NCBI RefSeq assembly: GCF_014839805.1
Contig: NC_051140.1
Coordinates: 16,575,826 to 16,639,825 of the forward strand
DNA: 64,000 nucleotides
Direction of reading: 5' to 3'
Source of the DNA: Manduca sexta
Lineage: Eukaryota > Arthropoda > Insecta > Lepidoptera > Sphingidae
Each line of letters begins with the position of its first letter. Within the stretch, counting starts at the first letter, position 1. Shown piece after piece: positions 59,901 to 64,000 of this stretch. A program made the position numbers and the translations under genes. The notes beneath the pieces were generated by a model. The model ran no database searches, was not told the origin of the DNA, and saw nothing but the letters and a program-made list of their open reading frames with translations.

Positions 59901-60327
59901 CGTCGAAGCCATGAAAGAATTTAAAATTATACCGTTAAATGTGATTATGTAAAGTTGCAAAACATTATTAGAATATACCAAAGACGGAAAACAATCACCA
60001 AATCCGGAATTGGGCCCAATTAAGTACAAGCATTGCAACTGACCCAACATTATGACGTTGAAATGTCTTTCTCTAGGTTCTGTTTGATATATGTACATAC
60101 ATATTTAGTAGATAGTGGGCTCTAGATATTTTCTATATCCAAAAGGCTTCGGTAAAGTAAATTATGTTCTTTGTTATTGGAGACGTTACTGATGCATAAG
60201 GTATGCGTAAGAGGTCTTATACTTACTCCGGCGATCCGTTTCTCATCGTGTGTGAAGGGGACTTCTCTCTTGTTTCGTTTCCTTTGAGCTGGCATGGTGT
60301 GTTCTTCCTTTATCACGTCCAGGGCCT
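53903..60327 (-). CDS. Odorant-binding protein (PBP/GOBP fold), three 3' exons, middle one frameshifted (gene span)
   Basis: Three - strand exons: 60327-60227, 56195-56044 and 53991-53903. OBPs are small secreted helical proteins that carry odorants or other hydrophobic ligands in sensillum lymph or haemolymph. The last exons show a Cys (RECLMKN) followed by C-x8-C-x8-C (NCDISFDIFECISDRIGEYC). The x8 spacing before the last canonical Cys is typical of OBPs, and the final Cys is extra. The first visible exon is basic (AQRKRNKREVPF). The signal peptide and the C1/C2-x3-C3 exons must lie beyond 60343, probably outside the window. As written, exons 60327-60227 and 56195-56044 do not join in frame. 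One extra T in the run at 56160-56163 would explain it. The gene could be a conserved single-copy OBP such as the Obp59a type; that is a guess from memory. Introns are full of mobile elements. Confidence 0.72.
54132..54357 (+). mobile_element. SINE family B, diverged copy with internal deletion
   Basis: GGTTTAAAAACCAAGGG, CTGACTTTTGTAAAG, TTGAGGAAACCTGCAC and AAACAGGGCTGATATTA occur in family order. A stretch before the ATCCGCAC block is missing. Confidence 0.7.
54770..54945 (-). mobile_element. Interspersed repeat, copy 2
   Basis: Reverse copy of the unit at 47757-47930. A poly-T (its reversed poly-A tail) lies at 54763-54770, as expected for a retro-inserted sequence. The open frames on it are not genes. 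Confidence 0.65.
55196..55545 (+). repeat. Direct repeat copy A (intact) in the OBP intron
   Basis: About 350 bp, roughly 88-90% identical by eye to copy B at 57287-57608 plus 58969-58995. It is uninterrupted and so preserves the empty site of the pogo-like insertion. Family unassigned. Copies A and B flank OBP exon 56044-56195. Confidence 0.8.
56044..56195 (-). pseudogene. OBP exon around C4, with an apparent 1-base insertion
   Basis: The acceptor is CTACTATTCCAG and the donor ATGG|GTGAGA. Read in phase 0, as the upstream exon demands, it gives VDGFGFPTLEG and then goes out of frame at TTTT and soon stops. From the same point, one base over, it reads LVGLYSDGVNERGYFMAVLE then ASRECLMKNHDKFSRTTPM, which joins the last exon in frame. 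Removing one T would join the two halves smoothly. The cause may be a homopolymer sequencing error or a real disabling mutation. The alternative, that the whole exon uses the second frame from its start (beginning WTASDSQLLRV), would need another small exon upstream, which I did not find. Confidence 0.65.
57287..57608 (+). repeat. Direct repeat copy B (5' part), split by the pogo-like insertion
   Basis: It begins TATCGATGTTTGTTTTTAGA as copy A does and matches it up to CTTCATTATA. The match resumes at 58969 (CTGACAATGTAT) after the inserted element. Same orientation as copy A, 2.09 kb apart. Confidence 0.8.
57844..57946 (+). repeat. Tandem duplication of ~52 bp inside the pogo-like element
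   Basis: Two adjacent copies of a unit containing TGTTCTGATAATAACTGTGT and GTGAAATGATATAT, at about 57852 and 57904. They are nearly identical, so the duplication is young relative to the host repeat. Confidence 0.7.
58166..58417 (+). pseudogene. Remnant transposase N-terminus: psq-type helix-turn-helix
   Basis: The open frame runs from at least 58166 (an ATC where a start codon would be expected) through the first ATG at 58220 to a stop at 58417. The core MKYAIEKVIAGEIDLNKAAI then LFLIPKTALKRN has the shape of the pogo/psq HTH: a first helix with AI..V..GE, KAA, then a turn and PKT-L. It continues as a short DRFEKALSF and ends where the CENP-B HTH and DDE domain should follow. The missing middle indicates an internal deletion. 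The ATC may be a lost start codon, or the frame may open at a splice acceptor (TTTTGTTTTAG just before it). Confidence 0.65.
58377..58712 (+). pseudogene. Remnant transposase C-terminus: Lys-rich linker and PHD finger
   Basis: A 111-residue open frame, in a different frame from the HTH segment it overlaps. A Lys-rich stretch (about residues 1-50) is followed by SSSDDD and then a Cys4-His-Cys3 PHD finger: CLYC, then CPKC, then four residues and H, two residues and C (CHLWTHCAC), and finally CEIC shortly before the stop. All eight zinc ligands are present. PHD fingers usually read histone tails, and here the domain is inferred to be the C-terminus of the ancestral transposase. Confidence 0.7.
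60227..60327 (-). CDS. OBP internal exon: basic linker
   Basis: Acceptor TTCTTATTACAG, donor GGA|GTAAGT. Two bases complete a codon from an upstream exon, then 33 codons read ALDVIKEEHTMPAQRKRNKR and EVPFTHDEKRIAG. The other two frames are closed. In OBPs this would lie between C3 and C4. The long basic insert is unlike classical pheromone-binding proteins. Confidence 0.7.
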
Positions 60328-60419
60328 CTGTAATAAGAAACATTGATATTATTATTGTATTGAAAAATACGTTCTGCTCTCAATCTTAGCTTAAAAGAGT
60401 TCCAGTGATGGATGTCCTG

Positions 60420-60560
60420 CCTACAATGTGTTCGGACGACCTGGCTAGGGTCGCAGGAAGTCGCTGGATGCAGGCCGCTTCCAACAGGTCGACGTGGAGA
60501 TCCTTGGGGGAGGCCTATGTTCAGCAGTGGACTTCCTGTGGCTGAGATGATGATGATCGG
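60420..60560 (+). mobile_element. RTE-type LINE 3' end (reverse transcriptase C-terminus)
   Basis: The frame from 60420 reads SDDLARVAGSRWMQAAS, then NRSTWRSLGEAYVQQW, and stops at 60543-60545. This is the typical RTE pattern DD-R-AG-W-A-W-LGEAYVQQW. A GATGAT tail follows. 5' truncated. Confidence 0.75.
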
Positions 60561-60747
60561 TGTCCTGTTGTATGTGGTATAATGTCTTCTTATGTTAGTT
60601 TCGTCAAGGGTACGTAGAACACATTGTAACTAAAGTCTGGTCTTCGGGTTTTATAGTATTTTCCTTGTTTCCTGAATCAAGACATTAAAATTGCAGGAGA
60701 ATTTGAACTTGTAATAAGCTGTCGTTGTATAGTAGACATTTATATTT

Positions 60748-61115
60748 CCTGCATTGGTGGCGTAGTGGTAATGCATAATGCATACCCCGTACGAGTACGA
60801 CTACCATGCTGAGGCCCAAGGTTCGAATCCAGGGTCGGGTCAAAATAATAGTGACTAAGTTTTTCTATCTCCAAAATTATTTAGTCGCAGGTCGGAGTCA
60901 GGAAGATGGCAGTGTGATCCCCACGTGCCTCGGAAAGCACGTAAAGCCGCTGGTCCTGCGCTTGATCGTCGTCAAACTGGACTACGCGAGTGTAGGAGTA
61001 GACAAAGCACCTGTGTATTTCGCACACACTCGTGCACTATGATATCTTCTGCATACTTGACTGATCTGCGTTGGAATGGCCGCCGTGGCAGAAATTCGAG
61101 TAGTAGGGACTCATT
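60748..61115 (+). mobile_element. tRNA-derived SINE, family C
   Basis: A head with GCATTGGTGGCGTAGTGG and B box GGTTCGAATCCAGGG (near 60831) precedes a body different from families A and B (GGTCGGAGTCAGGAAGATGG, CACGTAAAGCCGCTGGTCCT). A body fragment of the same family is at 19922-20005 (TACGTAAAGCCGTCGGTCCT). Confidence 0.7.
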
Positions 61116-61493
61116 CATAACATAGTTTAAAGTTGTTTCAAAACTATACGTATCAGGAATTACGTATACGATGAATTTCAGACGAAGATTTATTTTTATA
61201 TGATTCGTCTACTATTATGCGATTTCGCTCCTCTAGTAATTAGACTCATCTCCACCACACGTAGTTTATGCGTTATAATTATTTATTTTTAAATCAATCT
61301 AGATGTTATATTTTGTATGAGAATGCTGTGCATACTTTAGTCATATGTATTACAATTTATATTATTATTTATTATTTGTGATTTTTAGATGCATATATCA
61401 TTGGTGGGTTATTTAATAAATAAATAAAAATAAAATAAATTCCAATATTATAAATATTCATTAATATATTTAAATGGAAAACCCTAGCTTCTC

Positions 61494-61655
61494 CGGTATG
61501 CAGGTTTCCTCACAATGTTTTCCTTTACCGCTAAAGCAAACGATAACTCACAAAGAATACACACATAATTTTAGAAAAGTCAGAGGTTTAGGATTTGAAC
61601 CTGCGTACATACGTCTCGGCAGTCTGTTCTACACCCAACTAGGCTATCGCTGCTG
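61494..61655 (-). mobile_element. SINE family B, - strand copy (5' half)
   Basis: GCAGGTTTCCTCACAATGTT through GAAAAGTCAGAGGTTTAGG to AACTAGGCTATCGCTGC is the reverse of the family head and first body half. Confidence 0.75.
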
Positions 61656-62511
61656 TTATTTCGCTTTGTTTACGGTCTTGGGCCATAAATACTAAATTAG
61701 TGTAAACACACACACGCGCGCATACATACACATAAAGATAAGCAACGTGGCTAACAATCAATGCAATTTACTTGTTAATTTTCAAGTCGACTTTATTCGT
61801 GACTTATGTATACATATTGATCTTACATTTATGGTTTACTCGTGTATACCACGGTTTTACTTATTGGGGTCTGAAATGGACGAATCAGAACAAAGTTTGA
61901 ACGTATCTCTACATATTATCTATACTAGTTTAGAGATATTGAGAGTCATTATTCGGCATTATATATGCCGTATGGTAAGTTTTGGGTTGTGTTACAAACT
62001 CGTATGCATCCAATCAATACTCAGCTGCATTCTATTACAATAGCTTTTGAATAAGTAACGCTAAATAAATAACCATACCAATTATTCCGATGTAACATAT
62101 AAATTGCTTTTTAATTAAATAATCTGTTTGCCTTGCTCGTGAAGTACCAAATCGTGCCACTCACTCCAGGCAACCTTCAATATACCTAATTGTAATTTAT
62201 ACCATTCGACGTTGGTTCGATGTACGCTGATACAAGCTTATTTAAGACAGTGATATTGTATTATATATTTCAAATATTTTATTGGTATTCGCTTAAGATT
62301 CCGCTCTGGAAACGCTTTCCCGAAAGGACAAAATGTAATATACTTTTCTGGGATAAAAATCCTATCTTAATTGTATAAAAGTTTATTATAAATAAGTAGC
62401 CTGATTGCCTCATCATGACAATGTCATAGGACGGAATATGTCTAGAGAAAAGTGGGTCTCTTCACACCTCTTACGCCTATCGGCCTATATCTTCGTAGTT
62501 AAGGCATGAAT

Positions 62512-62826
62512 CGATAGCCTAGTTGGGTGTGGAACGGACTGCCGAGACGAATGTCCGCAGGTTAAAATCCCAAGGGCACACACCTCTGACTTTTCTAAAA
62601 TCATGTGTGTATTCTTTGTGAATTGATCGTTCGCTTTAACGGTGAAGGAAAACATCGTGAGGAAACCTGCACATCTGAGAAGTTCTCTATAGGAATTTCG
62701 AAGGTGTGTGAAGTCTACCAATCCGCACTAGGCCAGCGTGGTGGACTAAGGCTTAATCCCTCTCAGTAGTAGAGGAGGCCCGTGCTCAGCAGTGGGCAAG
62801 TATATAATACAGGGCTGATATTATTA
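62512..62826 (+). mobile_element. SINE family B, full length with 12-bp target duplication
   Basis: Starts CGATAGCCTAGTTGG and ends GGGCTGATATTATTA. TAAGGCATGAAT is duplicated perfectly at 62500-62511 and 62827-62838. It is very close to the copy at 21619-21945. Confidence 0.88.
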
Positions 62827-62839
62827 TAAGGCATGAATG

Positions 62840-64000
62840 TATGTATTTAAAAATACCCAATACACTTGTGGCCGAATAGAGATGGTCGACAATGTAGCAA
62901 TAATTTCGCAAAACCGCAAACCCGGCAACAGTCGAGTGCACATCGCGTGTCCCGCCACTGCAACTCTTATGCAATTTTACGCAAACCTGCATGATATATG
63001 GGTCAATAGAAACATTACAATAAATGAAGGCTAATAAATAAGTGTTTAATTTGTTATCTTTAGCTTTCGCCGCGAAATTCTTTATGTTTTTAGTTTCCGT
63101 AGTATTGTAATGTTCGGCTTTATGTTTTTGATAATCAAATGAATTTTCTTTTTTTCAGGTTTTTTTTTGGTATCCTTATTTATGTAACTTAAGAAAAAAG
63201 GCCGTTTCATATTTTTGAAATATTGCGTGACATACCAGCCCGCCCATACACAGCCATTAGGCATATCAAGGAGGTGTTTGGAAATAGCATATAAAAATAT
63301 AAATACCTAAATAATTGCTTTAAATTGCACGAGTGAATCAGTTGTGAAACTGACCGGCCTGCAATGAAAATAAATATTATTAATTGATTTGTGTAATTGG
63401 GAAATCGATAGCTGTAATTTGAGGAATTATTTTATTATTGGGTAATTGAGGAACTATCCTTGAAGCTACGAGATCAATTGCAAAAAGAAGCTAATTTTGA
63501 ACTATTAAAAAAAAAGTAACATATTTGCCAGGGGTATGGAACTAGGCTAGACCGGTACCTTCGAATACCAGACATAAATTAAATACATAGCATAATTTGG
63601 TTTTCTATATTTTGTTTGCTTGGTGATCTCTAACAGTAAATAAAATCAAATAAGTAAAAAAAATATTATGTATTTATTCATAGCACAATATATCAAACAA
63701 ATATGTGTATTAAAAATATTTCATAAATGCATAAAAGTTTAAAAATTATTCATGAGTTACTGGAATAATTTCTTAATTGTTACCTCGAGGACATAACTTA
63801 AACCTGTAGTCAATGAGGCAAAACAAGTCCTGTTATGACGGGTATTTTTACAAAACGCTTCCAGGAAATTAAATTTTAAATACAGCATTTAGGGTTATAA
63901 TTATTAAGGCGCAAATTAAGAGTAAAACATCGTTTCCCGTTCAAAATGGCGTGATGTCGTGCCTTTTTCGGCGCACACTTCAGTTTGACCTCAAATGTAC
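62840..64000. other. Probable OBP 5' intron
   Basis: Expected to be intron if the OBP signal-peptide exons lie beyond 64000. The last ~60 bases are GC-richer and open on the - strand (LKCAPKKARHH), but no donor site fits, so I do not call an exon. Confidence 0.35.

Noticed and set aside
63905..64000. Possible OBP upstream exon on - (LKCAPKKARHH)
   Set aside because: No donor site fits the phase needed by the next exon, and the sequence runs off the window before an acceptor can be seen.
1..64000. CRISPR arrays, operons, phage or viral genes
   Set aside because: No regularly spaced identical repeats, no prokaryotic gene packing, and no viral protein recognised. Direct repeats found are few, long and transposon-like.

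Overview
The window is AT-rich animal DNA from a moth or butterfly. The reasons are split genes with GT-AG introns, a chitin-binding (R&R) cuticle protein, an insect-type odorant-binding protein, and a dense load of tRNA-headed SINEs, RTE-type LINE tails and small inverted-repeat elements of the kind common in lepidopteran introns. There is no bacterial-style gene organisation, rRNA, intact tRNA or CRISPR array. Coding exons stand out because they are GC-rich and bounded by splice sites whose phases match.

Three protein-coding genes can be supported. (1) On the + strand, exons from 8188 to 31542 encode the mitochondrial calcium uniporter pore subunit (MCU). They run from inside the N-terminal domain, through TM1, the SWDIMEP selectivity filter and TM2, to the stop codon. 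The mitochondrial targeting region must lie on one or more upstream exons that I could not identify. (2) On the - strand, 41003 down to 37028 is a complete gene for a secreted cuticular protein with three R&R-like repeats. It has a TATA box, a signal peptide, eight phase-matched exons and a poly(A) signal. The seventh exon reads to a stop if its 3' splice is not used, but it can splice on to an eighth exon, so two C-termini are possible. (3) On the - strand, 60327 down to 53903 holds the last three recognisable exons of an odorant-binding-protein gene whose 5' end lies beyond the window. As written, its middle exon does not join in frame. A single extra base in a four-T run (seen as AAAA on the + strand at 56160-56163) explains the break.

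The remainder is intron and intergenic DNA filled with mobile elements. Best resolved are: a 1358-bp pogo-type DNA element (57609-58966) with 24-bp inverted ends and a TA duplication, whose pre-insertion site is preserved in a second copy of the host repeat; a 730-bp fold-back element (49621-50350) with ~290-bp arms; a 250-bp piggyBac-like MITE flanked by TTAA (35271-35520); two 179-bp MITEs about 97% identical in opposite orientation (1331-1509, 41243-41421), one of them nested in an RTE relic; a second MITE family at 17.9, 19.1 and 34.2 kb; and at least three tRNA-derived SINE families, several with perfect 11-13 bp target duplications.

The three genes are functionally unrelated (mitochondrial calcium uptake, cuticle, odorant or hydrophobic-ligand carriage), and nothing suggests shared regulation. 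The most unusual things are the reduced pogo element, which keeps only its DNA-binding and PHD-finger modules plus an array of about nine GGYAAAACGGACC-like motifs, the long fold-back element, the disrupted OBP exon lying between two direct repeats, and the alternative 3' end of the cuticle gene.
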